Part shown: piece by piece, positions 1 to 9,170 of the stretch
Layout of the letters: each line of letters begins with the position of its first letter
How positions within the stretch are numbered: position 1 is the stretch's first letter
Source of the DNA: Burkholderiales bacterium
Lineage (GTDB): Bacteria > Pseudomonadota > Gammaproteobacteria > Burkholderiales > Burkholderiaceae_D
DNA length: 37,512 bases
Reading direction: 5' to 3'
Assembly: GCA_016177875.1 (NCBI GenBank)
Contig: JACOUL010000053.1
Location: forward strand, 1-37,512
Notes under the pieces: generated by a model
Seen by the model: the letters and a program-made list of their open reading frames with translations, nothing else
What the model was told of the DNA's origin: nothing
Databases searched by the model: none
Made by a program: the position numbers and the translations under genes

Positions 1-44
1 AACAGCGTCGCCTGTTTCCGATCTTCTCCTCTTCGATGCCCCAT
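1..44 (-). CDS. Partial ORF at left edge, possible IS transposase N-terminus
   Basis: An ATG at 44-42 on the minus strand is preceded by a strong Shine-Dalgarno GGAGGG (54-49) at good spacing. It opens a frame that runs off the window, with visible residues MGHRRGEDRKQATL. The pattern of basic residues followed by Q-x-T-L resembles the start of IS1182/IS4-like transposases, which often read as a short basic stretch and then QxTLF. Fourteen residues are too few for a firm call. The gene lies just downstream of the gltD terminator on the same strand. It could equally be an unrelated gene that happens to have a good ribosome binding site. Confidence 0.4.
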   Translation of the reverse strand, partial: MGHRRGEDRKQATL

Positions 45-54
45 CTCGCCCTCC

Positions 55-93
55 AAAGAAAAAACCTCTTGAACTTAACGCCCAAGAGGCTTT
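55..93 (-). terminator. Rho-independent terminator of gltBD
   Basis: A perfect 7-bp inverted repeat, CCTCTTG (65-71) and CAAGAGG (83-89), encloses an 11-nt loop. Read on the minus strand, the hairpin is followed by TTTTTTCTTT, a classic U-tract. It lies about 75 bp past the gltD stop codon. On the plus strand the right arm is followed by CTTTCTT, so termination in that direction would be weaker. Confidence 0.8.
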
Positions 94-163
94 CTTCGTT
101 TACCCTGCTCAGACTTTTTACACAGCCTGTACTAAGCGGGCATTTTTTGAACTTCAAATACAT

Positions 164-1627
164 TTAACGTGGCAATACCGATGATCCCATCAAGTATTCA
201 TCGACTGCACGCGCGCATTGCCTGCCTTCGCGAATTGCCCACACCACCAAAGATTGACCGCGACGCATGTCGCCGGCGGCAAATACTTTTTTCATCGAAG
301 TCTGATAGCAGCCATCGCCATCGGTCGTCGCTTTGGCGTTGCCGCGCGCGTCTTTGTCAACGCCGAATGCATCCAGCACTTGCTGCACCGGGGAAACGAA
401 ACCCATCGCCAAAAGAACCAGGTCTGCTTTCAATTCGAATTCGGAATCCGGCACTTCTTGCATCTTGCCGTCTTTCCATTCGACGCGGGCAGCGATCAGT
501 TTTTCCACCTTGCCGTTCTTGCCTTCCAGGCGCTTGGTGGCGACCGACCAATCGCGCTCGCAGCCTTCCTCGTGCGAAGACGAAGTACGCAGCTTGGTCG
601 GCCAGTAAGGCCATACCAGCGGCTTATTTTCTTGCTCAGGAGCCTTTGCCAACAATTCGAACTGCATTACCGATGCAGCGCCGTGGCGGTTGGAGGTACC
701 GACGCAGTCAGAACCGGTATCACCGCCACCGATCACCACGACATGCTTGCCGGTCGCCATGATTTGATCTTTCACCTTGTCGCCGGCATTTACCTTGTTT
801 TGCAGCGGCAGAAATTCCATCGCAAAGTGCACACCTTTCAATTCGCGTCCCGGCACCGGCAAATCACGCGGCTGTTCAGCACCGCCGGAAATGACAACCG
901 CATCGAATTCCTTCATCAGCTGGTCGGGCGAAATCGTTTGCTTGGACCAATTGGTGACGTTGGCAGGAAAATCCTTACCGACGAAGACGCCGGTTTTGAA
1001 TGTCACGCCCTCGGCTTCCATCTGCGCGACGCGACGGTCGATGAGCGACTTTTCCATCTTGAAATCGGGAATACCGTAACGCAGCAAGCCGCCGATACGA
1101 TCATTCTTTTCAAACACCGTCACATCATGGCCGACACGCGCCAATTGCTGCGCAGCTGCCATACCGGCTGGACCGGAACCTACGACCGCGACTTTCTTGC
1201 CGGTCTTGGCCGCTGCCGGCATCGGCGTTACCCAACCGTTTTCCCAACCTTTATCGATGATGAAGTGTTCGATCGACTTGATACCGACCGGGTCGTTGTT
1301 GATACCGAGCGTACATGCGGCTTCGCACGGCGCCGGACAGATACGCCCGGTGAACTCGGGGAAGTTATTGGTCGAATGCAGAACGTCCAGCGCTTCTTGG
1401 TAATTGCCGTGATAAACCAAGTCATTCCAATCCGGAATGATATTGTTGACCGGGCAGCCGTTGTTGCAAAACGGAATGCCGCAATCCATGCAACGCGCGC
1501 CTTGCACCTTGGCGTCGGCGTCGGACAAGTGCATCACGAATTCTTTGTAATGCTTCTTGCGCAGCTCCGGCGCCTCGCTTGCTTCTTGCAGGCGTTGGTA
1601 CTCCAGAAAACCGGTTACTTTTCCCAT
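164..1627 (-). CDS. gltD: Glutamate synthase (NADPH) small subunit
   Basis: This is the beta subunit of glutamate synthase. It oxidises NADPH on FAD and passes electrons through two [4Fe-4S] clusters to the GltB subunit in the cytoplasm. The 487-aa protein starts at MGKVTGF; the frame stays open 14 codons further upstream, but the family begins here. Cysteines C46, C49, C54 and C58, plus the [10 protein letters not shown] motif near residue 97, are the cluster ligands. GSGPAG (FAD) and GGGDTGSD (NADPH) are the two dinucleotide-binding motifs. The length matches the family. The gene lies 85 bp downstream of gltB, presumably in the same transcript, and ends in a strong terminator. Confidence 0.96.
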   Translation of the reverse strand: MGKVTGFLEYQRLQEASEAPELRKKHYKEFVMHLSDADAKVQGARCMDCGIPFCNNGCPVNNIIPDWNDLVYHGNYQEALDVLHSTNNFPEFTGRICPAPCEAACTLGINNDPVGIKSIEHFIIDKGWENGWVTPMPAAAKTGKKVAVVGSGPAGMAAAQQLARVGHDVTVFEKNDRIGGLLRYGIPDFKMEKSLIDRRVAQMEAEGVTFKTGVFVGKDFPANVTNWSKQTISPDQLMKEFDAVVISGGAEQPRDLPVPGRELKGVHFAMEFLPLQNKVNAGDKVKDQIMATGKHVVVIGGGDTGSDCVGTSNRHGAASVMQFELLAKAPEQENKPLVWPYWPTKLRTSSSHEEGCERDWSVATKRLEGKNGKVEKLIAARVEWKDGKMQEVPDSEFELKADLVLLAMGFVSPVQQVLDAFGVDKDARGNAKATTDGDGCYQTSMKKVFAAGDMRRGQSLVVWAIREGRQCARAVDEYLMGSSVLPR

Positions 1628-1648
1628 GATATTTTTCCAGTCAGTCGA

Positions 1649-1661
1649 GGACAGAGTAATT
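1649..1661. repeat. Short copy of the RAYT-flank motif in the gltB-gltD spacer
   Basis: The 13-mer GGACAGAGTAATT lies between gltB and gltD and recurs exactly at 6516-6528, beside the RAYT element, where it extends to GGGACAGAGTAATTTT. It is a variant of the GGGGTCAGAGTTAATT end of that element. A chance match of a chosen 13-mer in 37 kb is unlikely but possible. It may be a relic of an element end. Confidence 0.4.
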
Positions 1662-1712
1662 CGTCGCACGGCGGCGACTCATAAGCTCTGCTCTCAATAT
1701 TTACATTTATTT

Positions 1713-4700
1713 TTACGCTGCGATCTTTTCTTTGGCGCGGGCGGCATTCAACTCACCCAGCGCACGCTTGTACTCGGTCGGGAAGACCTTGACGAACTTG
1801 CCGCGAGCATTGGCCCAATCGTCAAGCAAGTTACGCGCACGCGTGCTGCCGGTGTATTTGAAGTGACGCTCGATCAAGCCTTTCAAGATCGCCTCATCGG
1901 TTTGGACTTCGCCGCCGCGTTTGACGCTATGCCAAATCGCGCGATCGATCTTGGCCTCCTGTTCTCCGCTAGAGAGAACCGAGTCCAAGTTCACCATCGC
2001 CATATTGCATTTCTTCACGAACTCGCCATCCGGATCGTAGACGTAAGCAATACCACCCGACATACCGGCCGCAAAATTGCGGCCGGTGGTACCCAGCACA
2101 ACCACGGTACCTCCGGTCATGTATTCGCAACCATGGTCACCCGTACCCTCCACGACAGTGGTCGCACCAGAATTGCGGACTGCGAAACGCTCGCCGGCAA
2201 CGCCATTGAAGAAGGCTTCGCCGGCAATCGCGCCATACAGCACCGTGTTGCCGATGATGATGTTGTCGACTGCCCAGCCGCGGAACTCGGTGTTCGGGCG
2301 GACGATGATGCGGCCGCCGGACAAGCCCTTGCCGACATAGTCGTTGCCTTCTCCCACCAGATCGAGCGTGACGCCATGCGCAAGGAATGCCCCGACCGAC
2401 TGCCCAGCCGTACCTTGCAATTGAATGTGGATGGTGTCGTCCGGCAAACCTTCATGTCCATATTTCTTGGCCACTTCACCCGACAGCATGGTGCCGACCG
2501 TACGATTGACGTTCTTCACCGGCGAAATGAAGGAAACCTTCTCGCCTTTTTCGATGGCCGCTTTCGCTTGCGCGATGAGTTTATGATCGAGCGCCTTTTC
2601 CAAGCCATGCTCTTGCTCTTCCACTTGATAGCGCGGCTCGGAAGCCGGCACTTCAGGCTGATAGAAGATCCGGGTGAAATCCAAGCCTTGGGCTTTCCAA
2701 TGCGAGATCGCCTTGGACTTATCGAGCAAGTCGGTGCGGCCGATCAATTCATTGAAAGTACGAATGCCCAATTGCGCCATGATCTGACGCACTTCTTCGG
2801 CAATGAAGAAGAAGTAGTTCACCACATGTTCCGGCTTGCCGGAGAATTTCTTGCGTAGTACAGGATCTTGCGTGGCAACGCCGACCGGACAAGTATTCAG
2901 ATGGCACTTGCGCATCATGATGCAACCTTCGACCACCAGCGGCGCGGTCGCGAAGCCGAACTCATCGGCTCCCAGCAATGCACCAATCACGACATCGCGG
3001 CCGGTCTTGATCTGACCGTCGGTTTGCACGCGGATGCGGCTACGCAGACGATTCAATACCAGGGTCTGCTGGGTTTCAGCGAGGCCGAGCTCCCAGGGCG
3101 AGCCGGCATGCTTGATCGACGACAGCGGCGATGCACCGGTGCCGCCGTCATGACCGGCGATCACCACGTGATCGGCTTTCGCTTTGGCCACCCCCGCAGC
3201 AACCGTGCCGACGCCCACTTCAGAGACAAGCTTGACCGAAATCGATGCTTTCGGATTGGCGTTCTTCAAATCGTGGATCAACTGCGCCAAGTCTTCGATC
3301 GAGTAGATGTCGTGGTGCGGCGGCGGCGAAATTAAACCTACACCCGGCACCGAAAAACGCAGCTTCGCAATGTACTCCGACACCTTGTGGCCAGGTAACT
3401 GACCGCCTTCGCCCGGCTTCGCACCTTGCGCCATCTTGATCTGAATTTGATCGGCGGACGTGAGGTATTCAGTGGTGACGCCAAATCGGCCCGACGCAAC
3501 TTGCTTGATCTTGGAGCGCAGCGAATCGCCTTCTTGCAAAGGTGTATCGACTTCGACGCGTTCATGCCCTAACAAGCTGGCGAGCGTTTCACCCTTCTTG
3601 ATGGGGATGCCGCGCAACTCGTTGCGATAACGCACCTCGTCCTCGCCGCCTTCGCCGGTATTGGATTTACCGCCGATACGGTTCATCGCGATCGCCAGAG
3701 TCGAGTGCGCTTCGGTCGAAATCGAGCCGAGCGACATAGCGCCGGTAGCGAAACGCTTGACGATTTCCTTGGCAGATTCCACTTCATCCAGCGGAATTGC
3801 CTTGTTCGGATCGATCTTGAATTCGAACAAGCCGCGCAAGGTCATGTGACGCTTGGATTGATCGTTGATGATCTGCGCGTATTCCTTGTAGGTGTTGAAG
3901 TTGTTGGAACGGGTCGAGTGCTGCAGCTTCGCGATTGCGTCCGGCGTCCACATATGTTCTTCGCCGCGAATACGGAAAGCGTATTCACCGCCGGCATCCA
4001 ATGCGTTGGCCAGCACCGGATCCGCACTAAAGGCTTGCATGTGCAGACGCAGCGCTTCTTCGGCGATTTCGAATACGCCGATGCCTTCGACGTTCGATGC
4101 CGTGCCTTTGAAATATTTATCGACCAGCGCCTTCGACAACCCAATGGCTTCGAAAATTTGAGCGCCGCAATAAGACATGTAGGTGGAGATGCCCATCTTG
4201 GACATCACTTTCATCAAACCTTTGCCCACTGCCTTTTGGAAGTTGTAGATTGCTTTTTCCGCGGACAGATCGCCCGGCAAGTCTTTGGCCATCTCGGCCA
4301 AGGTTTCCATCGCAAGATAGGGATGGATCGCTTCCGCGCCATACCCTGCCAGCAGCGCGAAGTGATGCGTTTCCCGCGCCGAACCGGTTTCCACTACCAG
4401 GCCGGTTGACGTGCGCAAACCCTTGCTGACGAGATGCAGATGGATAGCCGACGTCGCCAGCAATGCTGGGATCGCCACTTGTTCCGCATCGGCTTTGCGG
4501 TCCGAGATGATCAGGATATTGTGACCGGAGCGGACCGCATCGACCGCCTTCGCACAGAGGGAAGCGAGACGCGCCTCGATGCCTTCCTTACCCCAAGCCA
4601 CCGGATAGCAAATGTTCAGCTCATAGGACTTAAACTTGCCACCGGTGTGCTTGCTGATGTTGCGCAATTTAGCAATATCGGCGTAGTCCAAAATCGGCTG

Positions 4701-6389
4701 CGCCACTTCGAGACGCATCGGTGGGTTGATGTTATTGGTGTCTAGAAGATTCGGCTTGGGGCCGATGAACGACACCAACGACATCACCATCGCTTCACGA
4801 ATCGGATCGATCGGCGGATTGGTCACCTGCGCGAACAATTGCTTAAAGTAGTTGTACAGCGGCTTGTTTTTGTTGGACATAACCGCCAAGGGCGAGTCGT
4901 TGCCCATGGAGCCGATCGCTTCTTCCGCAGAGCTTGCCATCGGCGCCATCAAGAATTTTAGATCTTCCTGGGTATAGCCAAACAGTTGCTGACGGTCCAG
5001 CAAGGGAACGTTCGATTTCGCTTCTTCTGCTTCGGCATCCAGTTCGCCCAGTTTGATGCGAACGGATTCGATCCACTGCTTATAAGGCTTGGCATTGGCA
5101 AAGGTGTCTTTCAATTCCTTGTCATCGATGATGCGACCGGCCTCAAGATCGATCAAGAACATCTTGCCCGGTTGCAGGCGCCACTTCTTGATGATTTTCG
5201 ATTCCGGGATCGGCAATACCCCGGATTCGGAAGCCATTACTACCAGGTCATCGTCGGTAACGATATAGCGCGCCGGACGCAAGCCGTTGCGGTCGAGCGT
5301 GCCGCCGATATGGCGGCCGTCTGTAAACGCCATTGCGGCCGGGCCGTCCCATGGTTCCATCATCGCGGCGTGGTATTCATAGAAAGCGCGGCGATTTTCA
5401 TCCATCAAGGTATGGTTTTCCCAAGCCTCGGGGATCATCATCATCATCGCTTGCGCGATCGGATAGCCGGCCATCACCAGCAATTCGAGCGCGTTGTCGA
5501 AGCAAGCGGTGTCGGACTGGCCTTCGTAAATCAAGGGGAACAGCTTTGTCAGATCGTCGCCCAGCACGGCGGATTTCATCACGCCTTCGCGTGCACGCAT
5601 CCAGTTGAAGTTGCCTTTAACGGTGTTGATCTCGCCGTTGTGCGCTAACAGGCGATATGGGTGGGCCAGGGGCCATTCCGGAAAGGTGTTGGTCGAGAAG
5701 CGCTGGTGCACCAGCGCCAATGCGGAGATGCAGCGGGGGTCTTGCAAATCTTTGTAATAAACACCCACCTGGTCAGCCAGCAGCAAACCCTTGTAGACAA
5801 TCGTACGCGCCGACATTGACGGCACGAAAAATTCTTTGCCGTGCAATAAGTTCAACGCCTGAATTGCGTGGCCGGAAGACTTGCGAATGACGTACAGTTT
5901 ACGCTCCAACGCATCGGTCACCATGATGTCCGGGCCGCGGCCGATAAAAATTTGGCGAATCACGGGTTCTTTTGCGCGCACGGTCGGCGACATCGGCATG
6001 TCGAAGTCGACCGGCACGTTGCGCCAGCCCAGGACTACTTGGCCTTCAGCCAAGACAGCGCGTTCGATTTCCTGTTCACATGCGATACGGGAAGCGTGTT
6101 CCTTCGGCAAGAACACCATGCCCACCCCATATTCGCCCGGCGGCGGCAAAGTCACGCCTTGCTTCGCCATTTCTTCACGATAATATTGATCCGGGATTTG
6201 AATGAGAATACCGGCCCCATCACCCATCAACTTGTCCGCCCCGACTGCGCCGCGATGATCAAGGTTTTTAAGAATGAGCAGTCCCTGCTCGACGATGGAA
6301 TGGCTCTTTTTGCCTTTGATGTGAGCAATGAAGCCGACACCACAAGCGTCATGTTCATTAGCCGGATCGTACAAACCTTGCGCGCGCAT
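1713..6389 (-). CDS. gltB: Glutamate synthase (NADPH) large subunit
   Basis: This is the alpha subunit of GOGAT, which converts L-glutamine and 2-oxoglutarate to two glutamates for ammonia assimilation. The 1558-aa start was chosen at MRAQGLYDP because GGAG lies 6 nt upstream and because this leaves the usual short propeptide. Self-cleavage after residue 15 would expose Cys-16 of CGVGF as the amidotransferase nucleophile. Domains run in order: class II glutaminase, central domain, FMN-binding synthase domain with the [3Fe-4S] cysteines C1156, C1162 and C1167 (C-x5-C-x4-C), and a C-terminal beta-helix with GTVVVLG repeats. All key residues are present. The upstream region has been changed by a transposase element (6465-7293). 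Confidence 0.97.
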   Translation of the reverse strand: MRAQGLYDPANEHDACGVGFIAHIKGKKSHSIVEQGLLILKNLDHRGAVGADKLMGDGAGILIQIPDQYYREEMAKQGVTLPPPGEYGVGMVFLPKEHASRIACEQEIERAVLAEGQVVLGWRNVPVDFDMPMSPTVRAKEPVIRQIFIGRGPDIMVTDALERKLYVIRKSSGHAIQALNLLHGKEFFVPSMSARTIVYKGLLLADQVGVYYKDLQDPRCISALALVHQRFSTNTFPEWPLAHPYRLLAHNGEINTVKGNFNWMRAREGVMKSAVLGDDLTKLFPLIYEGQSDTACFDNALELLVMAGYPIAQAMMMMIPEAWENHTLMDENRRAFYEYHAAMMEPWDGPAAMAFTDGRHIGGTLDRNGLRPARYIVTDDDLVVMASESGVLPIPESKIIKKWRLQPGKMFLIDLEAGRIIDDKELKDTFANAKPYKQWIESVRIKLGELDAEAEEAKSNVPLLDRQQLFGYTQEDLKFLMAPMASSAEEAIGSMGNDSPLAVMSNKNKPLYNYFKQLFAQVTNPPIDPIREAMVMSLVSFIGPKPNLLDTNNINPPMRLEVAQPILDYADIAKLRNISKHTGGKFKSYELNICYPVAWGKEGIEARLASLCAKAVDAVRSGHNILIISDRKADAEQVAIPALLATSAIHLHLVSKGLRTSTGLVVETGSARETHHFALLAGYGAEAIHPYLAMETLAEMAKDLPGDLSAEKAIYNFQKAVGKGLMKVMSKMGISTYMSYCGAQIFEAIGLSKALVDKYFKGTASNVEGIGVFEIAEEALRLHMQAFSADPVLANALDAGGEYAFRIRGEEHMWTPDAIAKLQHSTRSNNFNTYKEYAQIINDQSKRHMTLRGLFEFKIDPNKAIPLDEVESAKEIVKRFATGAMSLGSISTEAHSTLAIAMNRIGGKSNTGEGGEDEVRYRNELRGIPIKKGETLASLLGHERVEVDTPLQEGDSLRSKIKQVASGRFGVTTEYLTSADQIQIKMAQGAKPGEGGQLPGHKVSEYIAKLRFSVPGVGLISPPPHHDIYSIEDLAQLIHDLKNANPKASISVKLVSEVGVGTVAAGVAKAKADHVVIAGHDGGTGASPLSSIKHAGSPWELGLAETQQTLVLNRLRSRIRVQTDGQIKTGRDVVIGALLGADEFGFATAPLVVEGCIMMRKCHLNTCPVGVATQDPVLRKKFSGKPEHVVNYFFFIAEEVRQIMAQLGIRTFNELIGRTDLLDKSKAISHWKAQGLDFTRIFYQPEVPASEPRYQVEEQEHGLEKALDHKLIAQAKAAIEKGEKVSFISPVKNVNRTVGTMLSGEVAKKYGHEGLPDDTIHIQLQGTAGQSVGAFLAHGVTLDLVGEGNDYVGKGLSGGRIIVRPNTEFRGWAVDNIIIGNTVLYGAIAGEAFFNGVAGERFAVRNSGATTVVEGTGDHGCEYMTGGTVVVLGTTGRNFAAGMSGGIAYVYDPDGEFVKKCNMAMVNLDSVLSSGEQEAKIDRAIWHSVKRGGEVQTDEAILKGLIERHFKYTGSTRARNLLDDWANARGKFVKVFPTEYKRALGELNAARAKEKIAA

Positions 6390-6423
6390 AAACTGCTCCG
6401 TTTCAAATCGGGATTGAAATACA

Positions 6424-6452
6424 AGAATAGTGCAGCGCAACAGATACTTCAA
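6424..6452 (-). promoter_or_regulatory. Candidate sigma-70 promoter of gltBD
   Basis: On the minus strand, TTGAAG (6452-6447) and TATTCT (6429-6424) are separated by 17 bp, each matching the consensus at four of six positions. Transcription would start near 6417 and give a leader of about 28 nt containing the GGAG ribosome binding site. The inverted end of the RAYT element starts only 13 bp upstream of the -35 box. Confidence 0.5.
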
Positions 6453-6456
6453 CCAC

Positions 6457-6500
6457 TTTAAAATGGGGTCAGAGTTAATTTATTATTGCACCATTTTAAA
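6457..6500. repeat. REP-like hairpin beside the RAYT gene
   Basis: TTTAAAATGG (6457-6466) and CCATTTTAAA (6491-6500) form a perfect 10-bp inverted repeat with a 24-nt spacer. Its left arm overlaps the GGGGTCAGAG end of the element by two bases. RAYT proteins act on such imperfect palindromes with a short guide sequence, so this is a plausible recognition site. No polar U-tract follows, so it is not an obvious terminator. Confidence 0.55.
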
Positions 6501-7293
6501 CCGTATAAAAATTAGGGACAGAGTAATTTTGGTATGCGCATAGGACTCCCTTTCACTTACTAAACTGTGGTTGGTTTCAGCAATTTACGAGGCCTGCCCT
6601 TGCGTGCCGGTTGTACGCGACGCTTAGTTTGCTTCTCCAACACGACCTTGAAATGCTCCGAACCTAATGCCCAGCCCTTATGAGTTGCTTCTTTAAGCAG
6701 CAGCATTTCCTCTTGAGTTAGCGCTTGCTCTGTCAGTTCACGATATGCAGCTTCACGTTGAAAAGGCGTATTTCCCAAGGCCCAATAAAGCGGATGATCC
6801 GTAATATAAGGATCGGACTTTATGCCGGCATGATGGGCATAGCTAGACCATGCATATTGATCCGGCCGTTCCACCATCCCGGCCCGGAGCGGATTCAATT
6901 CGATATAACGGCTGCAAGTAAGAAAATATTTCTCGGAATCAATAACGGTAGCACGATAGCGGCCTTGCCACAGAGTCCCCACTCGGCTGTATCTCTGATT
7001 GAAATACGGCACATAGTAGCGCCCTACCCATTGCATCAATTTCCCGAGTCCCACAGCATCGGCTGGCGTCACTAACAAGTGAATGTGATTCGGCATCAAG
7101 ACATAAGCGTGAATTGCAATCTTAAAAATTTTTGCAGCTTCGCGCAGCCACTTTAGGAAAGTCGCATAGTCTTGTTCATCGTGAAAAATTGGCTGGCGGT
7201 CATTGCCGCGCTGGATGACATGATGTGGTTGACCGGGTACGACGAGGCGTGGAAGACGGGCCATAATTAAATCTTTTAATTGACTCTGACCCC
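6465..7293 (-). mobile_element. RAYT element with inverted ends
   Basis: The left end GGGGTCAGAGTTAATT (6465-6480) and the right end AATTGACTCTGACCCC (7278-7293) are inverted copies matching at 15 of 16 bases. They bound a single Y1-type transposase gene. This ~830-bp layout, one REP-associated tyrosine transposase flanked by inverted GGGGTCAGAG motifs, occurs in many proteobacterial genomes (general knowledge). No target-site duplication is evident, as expected for HUH enzymes. The element sits between the gltB promoter and the ssb terminator. Confidence 0.75.
6560..7264 (-). CDS. REP-associated tyrosine transposase (Y1/HUH family)
   Basis: This 234-aa protein belongs to the IS200-like Y1 transposase fold used by RAYTs, single-strand DNA endonucleases thought to move or maintain REP palindromes. 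The HUH metal motif is H60-I61-H62 in the sequence LMPNHIHLLV. The catalytic tyrosine is Y120 in SRYIELNPLRAGMV. The N-terminal ARLPRLVVPGQPHHVIQRGN is characteristic. The C-terminus is basic (RKGRPRK) and probably contacts DNA. All catalytic residues are intact, so the enzyme may be active. No Shine-Dalgarno is visible before the ATG, so expression may be low. It is encoded inside the inverted ends of its own element. Confidence 0.93.
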   Translation of the reverse strand: MARLPRLVVPGQPHHVIQRGNDRQPIFHDEQDYATFLKWLREAAKIFKIAIHAYVLMPNHIHLLVTPADAVGLGKLMQWVGRYYVPYFNQRYSRVGTLWQGRYRATVIDSEKYFLTCSRYIELNPLRAGMVERPDQYAWSSYAHHAGIKSDPYITDHPLYWALGNTPFQREAAYRELTEQALTQEEMLLLKEATHKGWALGSEHFKVVLEKQTKRRVQPARKGRPRKLLKPTTV

Positions 7294-7308
7294 GTTATTT
7301 TACAAAAT

Positions 7309-7335
7309 AAAACGGCTCCATTCCGGAGCCGTTTT
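7309..7335 (-). terminator. Rho-independent terminator of ssb
   Basis: AAACGGCTCC (7310-7319) and GGAGCCGTTT (7325-7334) form a 10-bp perfect stem, 11 bp with the flanking A-T pair, around the 5-nt loop ATTCC. On the minus strand a TTTTATTTTG run follows. It lies 16 bp after the ssb stop codon and only 16 bp from the right end of the RAYT element. Confidence 0.88.
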
Positions 7336-7350
7336 TCGGGACTGTCAACC

Positions 7351-7815
7351 TTAAAATGGTATGTCGTCGTCCATGTCCGAGAAATTCGGTGCCGGTTTGG
7401 AAGCGGGACGTGCCGCGCCACCGCCACTTGGACGACTACCGTACTCTTCATCCGCCGGCGCATTGCCACCGCCCATACCTTGACGACTACCGAGCATTTG
7501 CATGGTATCCGCAATGATTTCGGTCGTGTAACGCTCAGCGCCTTCCTTGTCAGTCCACTTGCGTGTTTGCAGACGGCCTTCCACATATATCTGCGAACCC
7601 TTCTTCAAATACTGGCCGGCGATTTCCGCCAACTTGCGGTAGAAGGTAATCCGATGCCATTCCGTTTGCTCTTTCTTTTCGCCGGATGCCTTGTCTTTCC
7701 AACTTTCGGTGGTGGCGACCGTGATATTGGTGACCGCTTCGCCGTTGGGCATGTAACGGGTTTCGGGATCGCGTCCGAGATTGCCGACGATGATGACTTT
7801 ATTTACTGATGCCAT
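7351..7815 (-). CDS. ssb: Single-stranded DNA-binding protein
   Basis: SSB binds single-stranded DNA during replication, recombination and repair and recruits partner proteins. The 154-aa protein begins at [18 protein letters not shown]; an upstream in-frame extension is rejected because the family starts here. Residues 1-110 are the OB fold ([30 protein letters not shown]). Residues 112-145 are a Gly/Pro-rich linker, and the tail DMDDDIPF is the conserved acidic tip that binds RecQ, Exo I and other partners. GGAAAG about 9 nt upstream may serve as ribosome binding site. It lies 53 bp after the MFS gene and is divergent from uvrA beyond that. Confidence 0.97.
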   Translation of the reverse strand: MASVNKVIIVGNLGRDPETRYMPNGEAVTNITVATTESWKDKASGEKKEQTEWHRITFYRKLAEIAGQYLKKGSQIYVEGRLQTRKWTDKEGAERYTTEIIADTMQMLGSRQGMGGGNAPADEEYGSRPSGGGAARPASKPAPNFSDMDDDIPF

Positions 7816-7840
7816 GTTGAAATGCTTTCCGTCAAAGAGA

Positions 7841-7846
7841 AGTATA
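7841..7846 (-). promoter_or_regulatory. ssb: Possible -10 box for ssb
   Basis: TATACT on the minus strand lies about 25 bp upstream of the ssb ATG, within the short MFS-ssb gap. The matching -35 region is poor (a TTGAGT is present but 20 bp away). An internal ssb promoter is plausible but weakly supported. Confidence 0.3.
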
Positions 7847-7868
7847 AGGAGCTTACAGAAGTCGCCAC

Positions 7869-9047
7869 TCAAGTACCGCGACGAGGCAGGCCTTTCATTT
7901 TGAATACAATTATAAGCCAGACCAATGTGAGTCCCGCCGCCATCATGAAGACTTTTGACGCGTCGGCATGTTGCTTGAGCCAGCCACCGGCGAACCCGCC
8001 AACGGCCACCCCTAGGGATTGCAGAGTGTTGTACACACCCAATGCCGCGCCTTTGGCGCTAGGCGGCGCTACCCGCGATACGGTCGAGGGTTGCGCGGCC
8101 TCCAGTATATTGAAGGCGACAAAAAACGCTAACAGCAATGCAATTAATACGGCAGACGGCACGACCGGCTGCGCAAGTACGCTCCACATACCCAATTGCA
8201 CTAACAGCAGCAAAGCGATCGCTCCGACAAAAACATGTTTCATTTTTCCCTGTTTTTCACCAATGAAAATTGGCGGCAACATCAGAAAAAAAGATAACAA
8301 AACGACGGGCAAATAAATTTTCCAATGCTCGGAAACCGGCCAACCAACGTACTGCACGATCGCGCCCGGCACCACAACAAACACGGCGATTTGCGTGACA
8401 TGCAATGCAAACACGCCATAGTTTAGGCGCATTAGCTCCCGATCTTTAAGCACGCTAGCCAAAGACACCGACTGCGTTTTATTCGACGGAACCGACGGCA
8501 CGACAAATAAGACAACCAAAATCGCAGCAAACGCCAACACGCCTGTGACATTGAAGATGCCATCCATGCCTATCCAACGATACAGTAGAGGTGCCCCGAC
8601 TAGCGAGACCGCGAAGGCAACGCCAATCGATCCGCCAACCATGGCCATCGCCTTAGTGCGATGTTCATCGCGCGTGGAATCGGCGACCAATGCCATCACG
8701 GCTGCGGATATCGCCCCCATGCCTTGCAAAACCCGCCCTAAGATTGTGACGAAAATATCGTTCGCACCGGCGGCGATGAAAGAACCGATTGCGAAGATAA
8801 CCAGTCCGCAAACGATTACCGGCTTACGGCCATAACGGTCGGACGCCATGCCGAGCGGGACGTGAAAAAACGCTTGCGCCAAACCCATCGCCCCCATGGC
8901 GATGCCCACGAGGGTAGCGTTCTCACCGCCTACAAGATGACTTTTCGCATGCACAGCAAATACGGGCAAGATCAAAAAAAGCCCGAGCATGCGTAAGGCA
9001 AAAATTGCGGCAAGCGAGACGCTTGCTCGAATTTCGCTGGAACTCAT
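7869..9047 (-). CDS. MFS transporter
   Basis: This is a 12-helix major facilitator superfamily permease of the inner membrane; the substrate cannot be told from sequence. The 392-aa start [16 protein letters not shown] was chosen because AAAGGA lies just before that ATG; longer in-frame starts at 9065 and 9083 have no ribosome binding site. The signature between helices 2 and 3 is [13 protein letters not shown]. Hydrophobic segments continue to [21 protein letters not shown]. It resembles the drug-efflux YajR-type permeases but lacks the C-terminal YAM domain of E. coli YajR. It is divergent from uvrA and lies 53 bp upstream of ssb, so the two may be co-transcribed. Confidence 0.88.
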   Translation of the reverse strand: MSSSEIRASVSLAAIFALRMLGLFLILPVFAVHAKSHLVGGENATLVGIAMGAMGLAQAFFHVPLGMASDRYGRKPVIVCGLVIFAIGSFIAAGANDIFVTILGRVLQGMGAISAAVMALVADSTRDEHRTKAMAMVGGSIGVAFAVSLVGAPLLYRWIGMDGIFNVTGVLAFAAILVVLFVVPSVPSNKTQSVSLASVLKDRELMRLNYGVFALHVTQIAVFVVVPGAIVQYVGWPVSEHWKIYLPVVLLSFFLMLPPIFIGEKQGKMKHVFVGAIALLLLVQLGMWSVLAQPVVPSAVLIALLLAFFVAFNILEAAQPSTVSRVAPPSAKGAALGVYNTLQSLGVAVGGFAGGWLKQHADASKVFMMAAGLTLVWLIIVFKMKGLPRRGT

Positions 9048-9148
9048 ACGTTCCTTTGGGGCCATGGAATTTTGGAAAGACATGCGGATAACAGCACGGT
9101 GGGAATAACGACGGCTAACTTCAAAACCCGTTATAGTATCAGGTTGAC

Positions 9149-9164
9149 CTGTATCGCTACAAAG
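9149..9164 (+). promoter_or_regulatory. Imperfect LexA (SOS) box candidate at uvrA
   Basis: The 16-mer starting CTGTAT matches the CTGT-N8-ACAG consensus except that the last half reads AAAG. It lies 6 bp upstream of the uvrA ATG, and a TATAGT -10-like box sits at 9132-9137. uvrA is a classic SOS gene in many bacteria, but this site is degenerate. Confidence 0.3.
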
Positions 9165-9170
9165 CAACTC

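Noticed and set aside
218..1684. 488-codon open frame on the plus strand opposite gltD
   Set aside because: It mirrors the codon pattern of gltD, has no ribosome binding site and no recognisable domain.
1557..2858. 433-codon open frame on the plus strand opposite gltB
   Set aside because: It is antisense to highly conserved gltB codons and its protein has the His/Arg/Gln-rich look of a shadow frame.
7295..7310. TTATTTT/AAAATAA palindrome as a terminator
   Set aside because: It has a 2-nt loop and no GC, and the neighbouring GC-rich hairpin is the real ssb terminator.
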